DNA from: Vibrio sp. CB1-14
GTDB taxonomy: Bacteria > Pseudomonadota > Gammaproteobacteria > Enterobacterales > Vibrionaceae
DNA length: 64,000 nt
Direction of reading: 5' to 3'
Assembly (NCBI RefSeq): GCF_040412085.2
Contig: NZ_CP115921.1
Span: forward strand, 62,001-126,000
Shown here: positions 28,102 to 38,487 of the stretch, one piece after another
Layout: the number at the start of each line of letters is the position of its first letter
Numbering within the stretch: position 1 is the stretch's first letter
The notes under the pieces: model-generated
Databases searched by the model: none
What the model was told of the DNA's origin: nothing
What the model saw: the letters and a program-made list of their open reading frames with translations, nothing else
Made by a program: the position numbers and the translations under genes

Positions 28102-29019
28102 TCACTCTCGAACCGAATACATTGAGGTACGCATATGCGCTAGCACTTGTTCACGTAGCCAAGTGTGCGCCGGATCTTGGTCATACTTTGGGTGCCAAAT
28201 TAGCCAGTAGAGGTGTTTAAGCGGAGTGAATGGCAGTTCAAAGATGCGTAGCCCAAGTTGCTTAGCGAGGTTTACAGCAATATGCTCTGGCAACGTAAGC
28301 AGTCCATCACTTTGTGAAAGCATCGCAAAAGCTGAACTAAAAAATGGAGTCGATACTAAAATTCTCCGTTCCAGGCTTTTCTCTTTCATCGCTGAATCAA
28401 GAAAGCTGTCTTTATCACCCCCCGCTGAAATACGAATGTGAGGATAGGCTTCCAAATCGGAAAAGCTCAGTGCCTTACGACTTGTCAGTGGATGATGCTG
28501 GCGAGTCACAATCACAGGTATGTCTTCACCAATTTTTCGGGAGCTCAAACCGCTTGGCGCTTCCGGCAGCATAGTTGAAGCTAGCTGAACGTCTGTATCT
28601 CCGAGACGTTGCAGTAAATTAGGCTCCCAAAGACGATAAGAAAAGTCCATTAATGGCGCGCTTTTTCCAATGCGCCCAACCAATTCTGGGAAGATGTACT
28701 GAGCTACATAATCGGAGGATGAAAACGTCAGTGTTTGTTGGTAGCGCTTGGGATCAAACTCGTCATTTCCGAGCACCCGCTGAATATTGTCGAGAAGAGG
28801 TTCAACCTCATTGCTGAGCTTTATGGCGCGTGGAGTGAGAACGTAGTGGCTACCATCACGCACAAGTAGTGGATCTAGGTAGATCTCACGAAGTTGGCTC
28901 AACTGACGGCTAACTGCCGACTGTGTTAGGTTCAATCGTAATGCAGCTCGGCTGACATGACGCTCTGAGAGCAGTACTTGCAATGTGTAGAGAAGATTGA
29001 GATTGGTTTTATTGTTCAT
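28102..29019 (-). CDS. LysR-family transcriptional regulator
   Basis: The HTH reads VSRAALRLNLTQSAVSRQLSQLRE (about residues 21-45), followed by a NodD/NahR-type effector domain ending with WLREQV. Two starts are possible: GTG at 29043, directly against GGGGGAGG, or ATG at 29019 behind CAGG; the ATG gives 305 residues, typical of the family. It precedes the LysE-type exporter on the same strand. Confidence 0.88.
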   Translation of the reverse strand: MNNKTNLNLLYTLQVLLSERHVSRAALRLNLTQSAVSRQLSQLREIYLDPLLVRDGSHYVLTPRAIKLSNEVEPLLDNIQRVLGNDEFDPKRYQQTLTFSSSDYVAQYIFPELVGRIGKSAPLMDFSYRLWEPNLLQRLGDTDVQLASTMLPEAPSGLSSRKIGEDIPVIVTRQHHPLTSRKALSFSDLEAYPHIRISAGGDKDSFLDSAMKEKSLERRILVSTPFFSSAFAMLSQSDGLLTLPEHIAVNLAKQLGLRIFELPFTPLKHLYWLIWHPKYDQDPAHTWLREQVLAHMRTSMYSVRE

Positions 29020-29094
29020 CGGCCTGCATGCTGTGTTGTACACCCTCCCCCAACATAGTGAGCTACGGTCTCTCTCTAGGGTGGCCTAAAGTGA

Positions 29095-30564
29095 TTATTT
29101 CGCCGACTGGATGATCTGAATACTTGAAGGCAGATATTCGATTACGGCTTGGTTCTTGCCTTGTTTTTTAGCAGCATACATGAGTTTATCGGCTTCATAC
29201 AGAGTCTCAAAGTCACTCGCATTTTGATAGATGACACAACCCACACTTACCGTCACCATGTGATAATCAATTTCCTCAAGAGCGACCTCCCTCGCCGCGC
29301 GGCAAATGTTTTCTGCAAGCTGCTCGGAAGCACCTTTCGCCATTTTAACAAAAGCAACTGCAAACTCCTCCCCACCAATTCTGGCTACGGTTTGAGTTGA
29401 GGTCGTCAAGCCATTGAGTTTTTCCGCCACACTTTTAATCACCAGATCCCCCTTGATGTGCCCGTAGGTATCATTGATGGACTTGAAGTTGTCGATATCG
29501 ACAATCATGACGGTCAAATTCCAGTTTGCCTGTCCGTAGAGCTTGAGCTTCTCTAGGAAGTACCGGCGATTCCAGAGTCCAGTTAGCGCATCTGTTTCTG
29601 ATAGGTGTTTAAGCTTTTGATTGGTTCTAGCCAGTTCAGCTGTGCGCCGCTTTACTGCGAGGTTGAATACGACTAAGTAGAGGATGACTAACGCACCAAC
29701 AACACCGATAACCAACTTAGGTAAATAGTCAGGATAGACCGTCGTAATGTGCATCCAACGACTTAATATTTGGTTGCGTTCCTGTGCGGTAACATTGTTG
29801 AAATCGGCAATCACACTACCCAGAGCTTGAGCACGCGAAATTGACGTAGCGTAATAAAGCTCTCCTGAATAGAGGTGTTTAACGCCTATAAACTGCCCAC
29901 TAGCACGGGAGGTGGTAAGATAATAATTGGCGACTTGCTGATCAGCGACGAATGCTCGGATTCTATTACCAAGTGCAGCTTCAATCATGAGTGCATTATT
30001 AGCAAAAAACGTCAGCGAAACCTTTGGGAAGTGAGTTTGTATATAGTCGGCTTCATAGCCACCAGAAACCACTCCAACACTGTGTCTATGGTTACCTTGC
30101 AAAAACGCATTCGCATCAAATGTTTGCAAGGATTGGTGGAAGTAAAGTTGAGTGTCTATCGCAAACAAAGTTCGTCCATACGCCAGATACTTCGCTCTCG
30201 ACTCAGACCAAAGCAGCCCTGCATGAATGTCCGCTTGGTTGTGTTTTACCCGCTCAAGAGATTCTTGCCAATCCACTAATTGAAACTCGATTTCAACGCC
30301 ATTGGCTTCGCCATAAGCTTCCCAAAAATCAACCAAAATGCCGGCAGGTTTTCCCGATTCATCAATAAATGAGTATGGTTTCCATGCTTTGGAGTTGGTG
30401 ACAATTAAACGATTGGATGAGAACGGCTCACTCACCTCAGAAGCGACATCATAGACGTTAAGACTTTGGGGAGGCTCATTATCAAAAGCAAAAGAAGCAT
30501 GACAGATCAGTACCAGTATAAAGGCTAATGGCCAAACTACCTTAAACCGGGACATAATAAACAT
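29095..30564 (-). CDS. diguanylate cyclase with periplasmic solute-binding domain
   Basis: A signal anchor is followed by a type-3 solute-binding domain (about residues 35-270; NSKAWKPYSFIDESGKPAGI at its start), a transmembrane helix near 280-300 and a C-terminal GGDEF domain. The active site reads RIGGEEF, with DIDNFKSINDTYGH intact, so c-di-GMP synthesis is expected. The RxxD inhibitory site that usually stands five residues before the motif is missing. A TTG at 30579 and two ATGs at 30564 and 30555 are possible starts; I chose the first ATG. The ligand is probably an amino acid or similar small molecule, going by the family. Confidence 0.9.
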   Translation of the reverse strand: MFIMSRFKVVWPLAFILVLICHASFAFDNEPPQSLNVYDVASEVSEPFSSNRLIVTNSKAWKPYSFIDESGKPAGILVDFWEAYGEANGVEIEFQLVDWQESLERVKHNQADIHAGLLWSESRAKYLAYGRTLFAIDTQLYFHQSLQTFDANAFLQGNHRHSVGVVSGGYEADYIQTHFPKVSLTFFANNALMIEAALGNRIRAFVADQQVANYYLTTSRASGQFIGVKHLYSGELYYATSISRAQALGSVIADFNNVTAQERNQILSRWMHITTVYPDYLPKLVIGVVGALVILYLVVFNLAVKRRTAELARTNQKLKHLSETDALTGLWNRRYFLEKLKLYGQANWNLTVMIVDIDNFKSINDTYGHIKGDLVIKSVAEKLNGLTTSTQTVARIGGEEFAVAFVKMAKGASEQLAENICRAAREVALEEIDYHMVTVSVGCVIYQNASDFETLYEADKLMYAAKKQGKNQAVIEYLPSSIQIIQSAK

Positions 30565-30721
30565 GTCACATACTCGCAACTACTTAATAAGAGTCTTATT
30601 TATAGCCGCTTATTTTGTGACACGCCTTCCGTATTTTTGAGTTTCTCGACTTAGATCGCACTATGGTCGATCACTAAGGCGTCACTTATATAAAGAGTGA
30701 GAGATGAATGGATTTTATAAA

Positions 30722-31423
30722 TTATTGCTCATCATCAATAGCAAAGCTAACAGCAGCATCGCTATGAATTTGAGTTGTGTCGTACAGAGGGACAACAGTA
30801 TCCGTCTGCTGAATTAACATAGCAATTTCCGTGCAGCCAAGAATAATCGCTTGGGCACCGTTCGCCGCCAGATCGCCAACAATTTGTAGATACTCTTGCT
30901 TGGAGGCTTCACGCACCTCCCCTTTGACGAGCTCTTGATAAATCACATCGTGGACACACTTACGTTGCTCATTATTTGGAACCAAGACATCAATACCAAA
31001 TTGCTGCTCTAAACGACCTTTATAAAAGTCCTGTTCCATGGTGAAGGCGGTGCCAAGTAAGCCGACTTTGGTTACGCCATCTTTGACTAGTTTTTTTGCA
31101 GTAGCGTCGGCAATATGAATAATCGGAATTGACAATCTCTGCTCTATTTCTGGCGCCACTTTGTGCATCGTATTGGTACAAATAAGCAGTGCATCAGCAC
31201 CTGCCGCCTGAACAGAAAGGGCAGCCTGACTCAAATGCTCCGTCGCAGCGTGCCAATCGCCATTTCGCTGCATAGTTTCTATCTCTGCAAAATCAACACT
31301 GAAAAGCGCAATCTTTGCGGAGTGGAACCCGCCTTTCGCAGCCTTTACGCCTTCATTGATTGCTTTGTAGTAGTTTGCTGTCGATTCCCAGCTCATTCCG
31401 CCAAGCAGGCCAATAGTCTTCAT
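30722..31423 (-). CDS. aspartate/glutamate racemase family protein
   Basis: Cofactor-independent amino acid racemase of 233 residues. The two catalytic cysteines are in ICTNTMHK and LGCTEIAML, and the N-terminal MKTIGLLGGMSWEST is characteristic. The open frame extends to 31561, but the ATG at 31423 has AAGGA before it and begins at the conserved sequence. It resembles E. coli YgeA. D-amino acid production for the cell wall or for release is the usual role; the preferred substrate is not determined. Confidence 0.92.
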   Translation of the reverse strand: MKTIGLLGGMSWESTANYYKAINEGVKAAKGGFHSAKIALFSVDFAEIETMQRNGDWHAATEHLSQAALSVQAAGADALLICTNTMHKVAPEIEQRLSIPIIHIADATAKKLVKDGVTKVGLLGTAFTMEQDFYKGRLEQQFGIDVLVPNNEQRKCVHDVIYQELVKGEVREASKQEYLQIVGDLAANGAQAIILGCTEIAMLIQQTDTVVPLYDTTQIHSDAAVSFAIDDEQ

Positions 31424-31741
31424 TTTAATTCCTTGTCGTCTTCCTAACGTCTGACTATAACCAACGAAATCAGTCAGAGGCAATGAAATTAGTGAGGGAT
31501 TTCCTACATTTATCGTTAAGCTACATCGAATAAGCGCAGCCCTTATTGAGCAATGCTTCAAGAGTTATCTGACCAGTAAAATTAGCTACTCAAAATGCTA
31601 AAGAATCCCTCTCTGATACCGATACAATACCTAGTTATACAAAACAGTGTTCTTAATAATAAATCCATTTCATAGCACCTTGTATACATTCAATGTCAGC
31701 CAACCAATAGATCAATAGTTTTAGCGAATCTAGGACGTAGT
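31424..31741. other. 318-base divergent intergenic region
   Basis: AT-rich spacer between the racemase and the chemoreceptor genes. I see no convincing sigma-28 promoter for the chemoreceptor and no structured element. Confidence 0.4.
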
Positions 31742-33613
31742 ATGAAATTTAGCCACAAAATCGTATCCGCTTCAGCGGCATTACTGCTCGTTACCGTCTC
31801 AACCTTGGGTATCACTCAGTTGATTACTGTACGCAGCGAGCTTCAAGATCACATTGATAGCAGCATCCATGAGCTGACTACGGGCATTAAAAACACCATC
31901 ACCTATGACTTAAACGCCAAGCGTGATATCGCCAGTTCTGTGACTGAATCTCTAGAAATCAATCCTGAAAATCGCGAATTCATCACCAGCGTCATCGCCA
32001 CTCCAACACTGAAAAGTAGTTTTCAAGCCGTTGGTGTCGGTTATCAAGCTGATGGTTCGCTAATCAGCAACGACGGATGGGTACCAGATAGCAGCTATGA
32101 CTCGCGTACACGCCCTTGGTATCAAGAAGCAAAACAAACCAACGGCACAATTATTACTGACCCCTATGTTGATTCATCAACGAAAAACGTGATCATTTCA
32201 CTCGGTTCTGCACTTAACGACGACTCCGGTCGCTTTATTGGTAGCGTTGTCTTTGATGTGACTTTAACAACCTTGGCTGATCTCGTGAATCAAACCGATT
32301 TATTTGGTGCAGGGTATTTGTTTGTTGTAACTGACAAAGGTATGACCATTGCTCACCCTGATAGCAGCTTCAACGGTCAACCGGTGACTAAGTTTGTTCC
32401 AGGTATTCAGCTAAAATCTGGCGCTCAGCAGCTTTCTATCAAAGGCCAAGACTACCAAGTCAATCTAGTGCAAGTACCTGAAGAGAACTGGTACGTAGGC
32501 GCAATCATTGATAAAAGCATTGCGTTTTCAGCAATCAGTAGCATGCGTAATCAATCCATTCTATTTACGGTCATTGGTCTGATCGTCAGTGTTATCGCGC
32601 TAACCGTACTGATTCGCTTCCTAATGCGTCCACTCAATGACCTTAATACGGCCATTCAAGATGTGGCCAATGGTAATGGTGACCTGACTCATCGTCTTGA
32701 TATCAATACCGATGAAGAGTTTGCTGAGTTGGCTAAAGGCTTTAATACCTTTACTGGGAATCTACAGCAACAGATTATTCAATCGAAGCAAATCTCTACT
32801 AAGATTTTGGCGTTGACACAGCAAACTACTGAAGGTGCGAAGCACTCGGCAATAGCGATGAATACTCAGCTTCAAGAGTTAGAGCAACTCGCTACCGCAA
32901 TGAACGAGATGGCAAGTACATCATCAGAGGTAGCTAATAACGCACAAGGTGCAGCAAGCGCAGCGCAAGCAGCGGACAATGCAACTCAAGAAGGCTCAGA
33001 AGTCGTGCTGGATACCACAAGCGCCATTACTAACCTATCAATTAGTATTGATGAAGCAGTCATTGAAGTTCAGGGCTTAGAAACAGCCACTGACAACATT
33101 GAAACGATTCTTAAGGTCATCAACGACATTGCCGATCAAACTAACCTGCTAGCGCTAAACGCTGCGATTGAGGCAGCACGTGCTGGCGAATCTGGACGCG
33201 GTTTTGCCGTGGTAGCGGATGAAGTTAGAACGCTAGCACAGCGCACGCAAGAGTCGACGACAGAGATTCGCAACATGATCGAGCAACTTCAATCTGGTGC
33301 ACATTCGGTATCGGCAGCAATGGCACAAAGTAAAGACAGTGCAACGCTCGCTGTAGATCGTGCGCAGTCAGCAAACGATGCGTTAGAACGTATCCGCCAA
33401 TCTATTGCGCAAATCTCTGACATGAACATGCAGATTGCTGCGGCTGCTGAAGAGCAAAGCCTAGTAGCGGAAGAGATCAACGCTAATACAGTTAAGATTA
33501 AAGACCTTAGCGAACAGGTTTCCGAAGCCGCTGATGGCGCGAATACTGCGATGACAGATCAATTTGAGAATGTCCACCAGCAAGAAGCTATTCTAAGCCG
33601 CTTTAAAGTTTAA
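31742..33613 (+). CDS. methyl-accepting chemotaxis protein with dCache sensor
   Basis: This 623-residue chemoreceptor has a first transmembrane helix (about 7-28), a periplasmic double-Cache domain (about 35-265, with [13 protein letters not shown] and [16 protein letters not shown]), a second helix (about 275-295), HAMP and a cytoplasmic signalling domain. The hairpin tip with the CheA/CheW-binding sequence is [19 protein letters not shown]. The RPWY and GYxFxxD features are those of Cache domains that bind amino acids or organic acids. AGGA precedes the ATG. A terminator follows. Confidence 0.94.
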   Translation: MKFSHKIVSASAALLLVTVSTLGITQLITVRSELQDHIDSSIHELTTGIKNTITYDLNAKRDIASSVTESLEINPENREFITSVIATPTLKSSFQAVGVGYQADGSLISNDGWVPDSSYDSRTRPWYQEAKQTNGTIITDPYVDSSTKNVIISLGSALNDDSGRFIGSVVFDVTLTTLADLVNQTDLFGAGYLFVVTDKGMTIAHPDSSFNGQPVTKFVPGIQLKSGAQQLSIKGQDYQVNLVQVPEENWYVGAIIDKSIAFSAISSMRNQSILFTVIGLIVSVIALTVLIRFLMRPLNDLNTAIQDVANGNGDLTHRLDINTDEEFAELAKGFNTFTGNLQQQIIQSKQISTKILALTQQTTEGAKHSAIAMNTQLQELEQLATAMNEMASTSSEVANNAQGAASAAQAADNATQEGSEVVLDTTSAITNLSISIDEAVIEVQGLETATDNIETILKVINDIADQTNLLALNAAIEAARAGESGRGFAVVADEVRTLAQRTQESTTEIRNMIEQLQSGAHSVSAAMAQSKDSATLAVDRAQSANDALERIRQSIAQISDMNMQIAAAAEEQSLVAEEINANTVKIKDLSEQVSEAADGANTAMTDQFENVHQQEAILSRFKV

Positions 33614-33622
33614 TCGATGGGG

Positions 33623-33662
33623 CGCCTCTATTTAGGCATCTGAATAGAGGCGTTCCCTTTTC
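33623..33662 (+). terminator. chemoreceptor terminator
   Basis: CGCCTCTATT (33623-33632) and AATAGAGGCG (33643-33652) form a 10-bp stem followed by TTCCCTTTTCT. Confidence 0.7.
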
Positions 33663-34323
33663 TCCGCTCCATCACCCTACTTGCATTTAAACGACTTCCT
33701 TTTCATCTTCTCCATTTCATCCAATAGATTAATTATCGGCATTTCCTGGAAATAACCAGAATTATTAACTACCTTGTTACTATAAATTGAAACTTTGCAT
33801 CAATTCCATGGAATGAATAATTTACAATTTAAATAACAATTAAATTCACCATTAAAATTGACTTTCAAAAACATACAAATTACCTACCAATTCTTCTCAA
33901 AACCCACGAGTAAACATACATTTTTTGCGTGTAATCGATGAAATGTTAGTCAAACACTGGCAAATTATATTCACCTCGCAACTCTATGGCTTCGAATGTA
34001 GTCATGCTAAAAATCCAAATATCTCCAGAATCTTTGCCTATAATATGCAATGAAGTGACTAGCGAAAATCAGGAATTGGCACTGCTTGTCTAGGATTTTA
34101 TAGAAAAACATACAACCAACGTTTAAATAATCAGCAGTTGACAACATTTTTCCTACAAAAGTCAGAAAAAAACACTTTTAAGGGTTCCAACTGCAACCAT
34201 AAACTGGTTTACTTGTCACTGTTAGCGCGCCTCTACAACTTTTAGAAGGTGTATATAAAAAAATACACACAACGTTTCGGCGCCAAAGTTACGGACAAAC
34301 ACAACAGATTAATTGGAGTTATC
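33663..34323. other. 661-base AT-rich region upstream of the NSS transporter
   Basis: No coding sequence, repeat or known riboswitch is recognisable. The region is rich in A and T runs. It presumably contains the promoter and a possibly long leader for the transporter gene. Confidence 0.4.
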
Positions 34324-35754
34324 GTGGCAACGAGCAACACAAACGCAGCACCCCGCGACAATTGGGGTTCGAAGCTTGGCTTCGTAATGGCCGCAGCAGG
34401 TTCTGCTGTAGGTCTTGGTAATATTTGGAAATTCCCATACACAGCAGGCGAAAATGGCGGTGGTGCATTCATCGTTATCTATCTTGCATTTGTTATTTTC
34501 ATTGGTTTTAGCGTAATGCTGACTGAATTTGCTGTTGGTCGTAAGACTGGTCGCAGTGCAGTTGGTGCTTTTAAATCGACAGACGGTCGCTGGACATTTG
34601 TTGGGGTAATTGGCGTACTAAGTGGTCTACTTATCATGGGTTTCTACCCGGTAGTAGGTGGCTGGGCGCTGGCTTATGTTCAGAAAGTCGCAACAGGCCT
34701 GTTGAGCACACCTGAAGCCATCGGTGATAGCTTTGGTGGTTTCATCACAGACCCTGTACAGCCTCTTCTTTGGATGGGTGTCTACTTGCTAATGAACATC
34801 ATCATCGTTAGCCGTGGTATTTCAGGTGGTATCGAAAAAGCAGGTAAGATCCTGATGCCGATCCTATTCCTTATCCTAATCATCGTATCGGTGAAAGGTC
34901 TTTCACTACCTGGCGCGATGGCAGGTGTTGAGTTCCTATTCAGCCCAGACTTCTCGAAAGTAGATAGCGGCGTTGTGCTTGCAGCACTTGGTCAAGCATT
35001 CTTCTCTCTAAGCCTAGGTATGGGTTGTATGATCACATACGGTAGCTACCTGAAGAAGAAAGAGAACCTAGTTCAAACGACAGGTATGGTTACGGCAATG
35101 GACACAGGTGTTGCTATCCTAGCGGGTATCGCAATGTTCCCGGCAATGTTTGCTCTGGGTATGGAGCCAGCAGCAGGTCCTGGTCTAGTATTCGTCGTTG
35201 TTCCTCAGCTATTTGCTGAAATGGGCGGCGTTGGTCTTATCTTCGCACTACTGTTCTTCGTTGGTCTAACGGTTGCAGCACTGACATCTTCAGTATCTCT
35301 ACTAGAGGTTGTTGTGTCTTACCTAATCGACGAGAAAGGCCTGAAACGTTCTACAGCCGTGCTTTCTGCAGCAGCAGTAATGGCAGTGCTATGTATCTTC
35401 GCTTCTCTATCGCTAGGCGGTGTAGGTCCTACTCTGTTTGATACAGGTGCATTCGATATCTTCGACCTAATGACTGATAAGATCTTCCTAGCAGTTGGCG
35501 GTATGTTGGTATGTATCTTCGCTGGTTGGAGACTAAGCCGCGAAGAGCTAGAGAAAGAAATCACTAACGATGGTGAGGTTAAATTCCCACTATTCGGTCT
35601 GTGGTACAACCTAGTTAAATTTGTTATCCCTGTAGCAGTAGCTATCGTAGCATTCGCTGGTATCTCTAGCGGCTTCGACAGCGGTAAGGGTCCTATCATG
35701 CTGATTGGTCTTGGTATCATCGCATTGACTGGTGTGCTTTCTAAGAAGCTGTAA
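34324..35754 (+). CDS. sodium:neurotransmitter-symporter-family transporter
   Basis: This 476-residue membrane protein of the NSS/SNF family imports amino acids or related compounds with sodium. Helix 1 carries the family signature GSAVGLGNIWKFPYTAGENGGGAF, which forms the sodium and substrate sites. About 11-12 helices follow. The open frame begins at 34249, but GTG at 34324 has GGAG six bases upstream and starts with the family-like ATSNTNAAPRDNWGSKLGF, so I chose it. Codon usage is biased as in highly expressed genes. Substrate unknown. Confidence 0.92.
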   Translation: MATSNTNAAPRDNWGSKLGFVMAAAGSAVGLGNIWKFPYTAGENGGGAFIVIYLAFVIFIGFSVMLTEFAVGRKTGRSAVGAFKSTDGRWTFVGVIGVLSGLLIMGFYPVVGGWALAYVQKVATGLLSTPEAIGDSFGGFITDPVQPLLWMGVYLLMNIIIVSRGISGGIEKAGKILMPILFLILIIVSVKGLSLPGAMAGVEFLFSPDFSKVDSGVVLAALGQAFFSLSLGMGCMITYGSYLKKKENLVQTTGMVTAMDTGVAILAGIAMFPAMFALGMEPAAGPGLVFVVVPQLFAEMGGVGLIFALLFFVGLTVAALTSSVSLLEVVVSYLIDEKGLKRSTAVLSAAAVMAVLCIFASLSLGGVGPTLFDTGAFDIFDLMTDKIFLAVGGMLVCIFAGWRLSREELEKEITNDGEVKFPLFGLWYNLVKFVIPVAVAIVAFAGISSGFDSGKGPIMLIGLGIIALTGVLSKKL

Positions 35755-35774
35755 CCAAACTCTAAAATCTATCA

Positions 35775-35804
35775 AGCCCTCACCTAATGGTGGGGGCTTT
35801 TTTT
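35775..35804 (+). terminator. NSS transporter terminator
   Basis: AGCCCTCACC (35775-35784) pairs with GGTGGGGGCT (35789-35798), one G-U pair, then a seven-T run. Confidence 0.92.
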
Positions 35805-35859
35805 ATCTGTTACTCCCAGTGATGGGTAACGTTATAGCAAGATAGATATCGATACGTAC

Positions 35860-35888
35860 AAAAAATCCCGACTCTAGGTCGGGATTTT
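35860..35888 (-). terminator. narP terminator
   Basis: AAAATCCCGAC (35862-35872) and GTCGGGATTTT (35878-35888) form an 11-bp stem; the A-run gives U's on the minus strand, 39 bases past the narP stop. Confidence 0.85.
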
Positions 35889-35926
35889 GGTTTATTACTT
35901 ATTTGAACGCAGCAGTTCAATCAGCG

Positions 35927-36559
35927 CTATTTAGCTTCACCATAACGTTCTAAATATAAAATCGTCGCAGCCGTTCTTGATGGCACTTGCAGCTTTCTCA
36001 ACAGGCTTTTCATGTGCACTTTGACTGTCGATTCAGAGATGAACAAGCGGTCAGCGATTTGTTTATTCCTAAACCCTTTCGCTACCTCTTTAAGAATTTG
36101 CATCTCTCTTTCTGTTAGTGTGGTAAACACATCACTGATATTCGCGCGCTCACTCAAATACGTTTTGATCGCACCGCTAAACGCTTTGCTGCCATCACTT
36201 AAACCGCGAAGGAGTTCGACTATTTCATCTGGCTCAGTATCTTTTAGCAAGTACCCGTCGGCACCGGCTTTCACCAACGAATCGATATCGGCAGGAATGT
36301 CAGAGACCGTCAGGATGACAATAAAGCCCTGGAAATCATCTTCACGAAGCGCTTTTAGCGTATCTAATCCCGACATGCCTTTCATATTGAGGTCGAGAAG
36401 CACCAAATCCGGTTCTATCTCTTTAGCCAAGGCTACAGCATCTGAGCCATTGCTAGCTTCTGCGACGACTTCAAAGTCATCCTCAAAGCTGAGCAACTGA
36501 CCAATGCCGCGCCTCATTAATGGATGGTCATCGACTAACATGACTTTACATTCGCTCAC
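35927..36559 (-). CDS. narP: nitrate/nitrite response regulator NarP
   Basis: This two-component response regulator of 210 residues has an N-terminal receiver with D56 in DLVLLDLNM and a C-terminal LuxR-type HTH (LTEREMQILKEVAKGFRNKQ, about residues 146-205). It lies 47 bases downstream of narQ on the same strand, and the pair is divergent from napF. NarP typically activates periplasmic nitrate reductase genes at low nitrate, and a perfect 7-2-7 heptamer palindrome lies in the shared intergenic region. Confidence 0.95.
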   Translation of the reverse strand: MSECKVMLVDDHPLMRRGIGQLLSFEDDFEVVAEASNGSDAVALAKEIEPDLVLLDLNMKGMSGLDTLKALREDDFQGFIVILTVSDIPADIDSLVKAGADGYLLKDTEPDEIVELLRGLSDGSKAFSGAIKTYLSERANISDVFTTLTEREMQILKEVAKGFRNKQIADRLFISESTVKVHMKSLLRKLQVPSRTAATILYLERYGEAK

Positions 36560-36606
36560 TGAGTGGCTCCTTCGCTTTGTTATGTTTTTGCAATACAGAA
36601 ATCATT

Positions 36607-38316
36607 CTATGCTGCATCTGTTCGTTGAAACGTAAATCGCACTTCACACCCCTGCTCTTTCGCAGAATGTATCGAAAAATCTGCGTTTAAGCGCGCCGCA
36701 CGCTCTTGCATGATACTCATCCCGTAGTGATCCAACTTCTCCATCGCTTGATCGAATCCTACGCCGTCATCGGCTATCTTAACCGTGACCACTGCATTTT
36801 CTTCTTCTAGGCAAGAGACCTGAATTTTTGAAGCTTTTGCATGTTTAATCGCGTTAAGCACAGCTTCTCGAATCAACTGCAGTATGTGCACTTGCTCATT
36901 GGCACCTAGCTCCAAAGATGACATTTGATTGTCTAACGCTATATCGGCGGGGGTTTGGCTATCTAGTTGATTCAGCATCTCAGTTAACGCTTCACCAAAT
37001 GTGCCTTCTTTAATCGACAATCTAAACGTGGTAAGTAGCTCTCTAAGCTGAATATAAGCATTATCCAGCCCTTCTCGTATATCATTAAGCACGACAGCAG
37101 ATCGGCTGCCCTCAAGACTGCCAAACTCCTTGCTAATAGAGCGATTGAGCAGTGTAACCTGTATCTTTAGGTAAGACAGCGACTGAGCCAAAGAATCGTG
37201 AAGCTCACGCGCTATTGTAGCTCGTTCTTCCATCAATATAAGCTGTTCGGTCTGTCGCTGTGATTTATTATAGTAAACCGCACGCGCTAAAATTTGCGCA
37301 AAGTTGTCCACCAGCTGTTCATCAGGACACGGCAAGCCGATTTGATATCGTAGTTGCCCTAAGGTTTCACCATCGAGTTTCAGTGCTTTAATTCGTTCAG
37401 AATTACCATTGAATTGACCTTCACTTACTACCCATGGTGTGCCCTCTACTTCAGAAACTTGAAGCTCAACCGCCGTAATACCTTCAATACTGTAGATGTA
37501 ACTAAGGATGGCTCTGAAGTTTTCATGAGATATACGCGTGGCCGTTAGTTCCTGCGACGATTGATAAAGCACTTCCAATGACTGATGAGCATGCTGCAAC
37601 TTATGTGTTTTCTCATTCACGGCATCCTCTAGCCCCCGGTAAAGTTTCCCCAGGTCATCGGCCATGTTTTTGAAAGCGCGGCCTAAAATGCCAAGCTCAT
37701 TATCAGAACGCAGATCGACCTTAACATCAAAGTAGCGATTTTGAATCTGCTCACTGGCTGAAATTAACTGACCTAACGGCCTTACAATCTGCTTGCGCAC
37801 GAACAAGACCACATAGATAGCAACGATAAGGATTCCGCCTAAACCTATACCACCCGCCCACGCTAAACGAATCAGCTTGTTTTCAGAGTGCTCTTGAAGC
37901 TGTAACACAAAGTGATCAATGCCATCCACAAAGTCTGCGACGAGGTGCAAATACTGCTGGCGGTCTTCGCTCACCAATATCTTCTTGAGTTCATGCCAAC
38001 GTATGATGACTTGATAGTAGTCTTGAGTGATTGCTTCTGGTACATCCCAAGATTGCAGCGCTTTCATAGAGGGTGAGTAGAGGGAGCGCTCAAACTGCTC
38101 AACATGGGTATGATACTCAGGTGAGTCCATTTGAATATCGTTCGCCAATCTATAGCTTTGCATTCGCATAGACCCCGACACATTGACCGCTTCAGCATCA
38201 TTCAAGCTCGACGCCAAGGTCAAAATCGCGAAATTGGTTGTGATTAACGAGAGCAATAAAATCAAAATCATCGCCTTCGCTATGGTTCCTGTGACGGATT
38301 TTGTCGGTTTTTTCAT
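36607..38316 (-). CDS. narQ: nitrate/nitrite sensor histidine kinase NarQ
   Basis: This 569-residue membrane kinase has two helices (about 13-36 and 151-173) enclosing a four-helix sensor. The nitrate-binding P-box is at residues 46-63 (NVSGSMRMQSYRLANDI). HAMP, a cysteine-poor linker, a HisKA_3 domain with H373 in RELHDSLAQSLS and a HATPase domain with DDGVGFD follow. The absence of the cysteine cluster and overall length favour NarQ over NarX. It transcribes away from the nap operon. Confidence 0.94.
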   Translation of the reverse strand: MKKPTKSVTGTIAKAMILILLLSLITTNFAILTLASSLNDAEAVNVSGSMRMQSYRLANDIQMDSPEYHTHVEQFERSLYSPSMKALQSWDVPEAITQDYYQVIIRWHELKKILVSEDRQQYLHLVADFVDGIDHFVLQLQEHSENKLIRLAWAGGIGLGGILIVAIYVVLFVRKQIVRPLGQLISASEQIQNRYFDVKVDLRSDNELGILGRAFKNMADDLGKLYRGLEDAVNEKTHKLQHAHQSLEVLYQSSQELTATRISHENFRAILSYIYSIEGITAVELQVSEVEGTPWVVSEGQFNGNSERIKALKLDGETLGQLRYQIGLPCPDEQLVDNFAQILARAVYYNKSQRQTEQLILMEERATIARELHDSLAQSLSYLKIQVTLLNRSISKEFGSLEGSRSAVVLNDIREGLDNAYIQLRELLTTFRLSIKEGTFGEALTEMLNQLDSQTPADIALDNQMSSLELGANEQVHILQLIREAVLNAIKHAKASKIQVSCLEEENAVVTVKIADDGVGFDQAMEKLDHYGMSIMQERAARLNADFSIHSAKEQGCEVRFTFQRTDAA

Positions 38317-38415
38317 AATCCATTCATCTCATCAAACTATCGAATGCCCGCAAAGCCATCATCTCGAACGTGCTAAAACTAGAGCCAACACTATCCATCT
38401 ATTGTCAGTAATTTA

Positions 38416-38429
38416 TTGATCCAAAACAA
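38416..38429. promoter_or_regulatory. FNR-like box upstream of napF
   Basis: TTGAT, four bases, AACAA: one base from the FNR consensus TTGAT-N4-ATCAA. It lies 21 bases before the NarP palindrome's midpoint region, on the nap side of the divergent intergenic space. Confidence 0.55.
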
Positions 38430-38443
38430 GCTTAGCACTCAAT

Positions 38444-38459
38444 TACCTCCTAGGAGGTA
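38444..38459. promoter_or_regulatory. NarP 7-2-7 binding palindrome
   Basis: TACCTCC-TA-GGAGGTA is a perfect 16-bp palindrome with the spacing of a NarL/NarP 7-2-7 site (consensus TACYYMT per heptamer; the last base differs). A TACAAT at 38482-38487 would place it near -44 of nap transcription, as in E. coli napF. Confidence 0.7.
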
Positions 38460-38481
38460 TTTATACAAATGTGTCGAAAAC

Positions 38482-38487
38482 TACAAT
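38482..38487 (+). promoter_or_regulatory. candidate napF -10 element
   Basis: TACAAT, giving a predicted transcription start near 38495 and a leader of about 73 bases. No -35 match, as expected for an activator-dependent promoter. Confidence 0.4.

Noticed and set aside
36012..36500. 162-codon plus-strand frame opposite narP
   Set aside because: Serine-rich antisense shadow of a well-defined response regulator.
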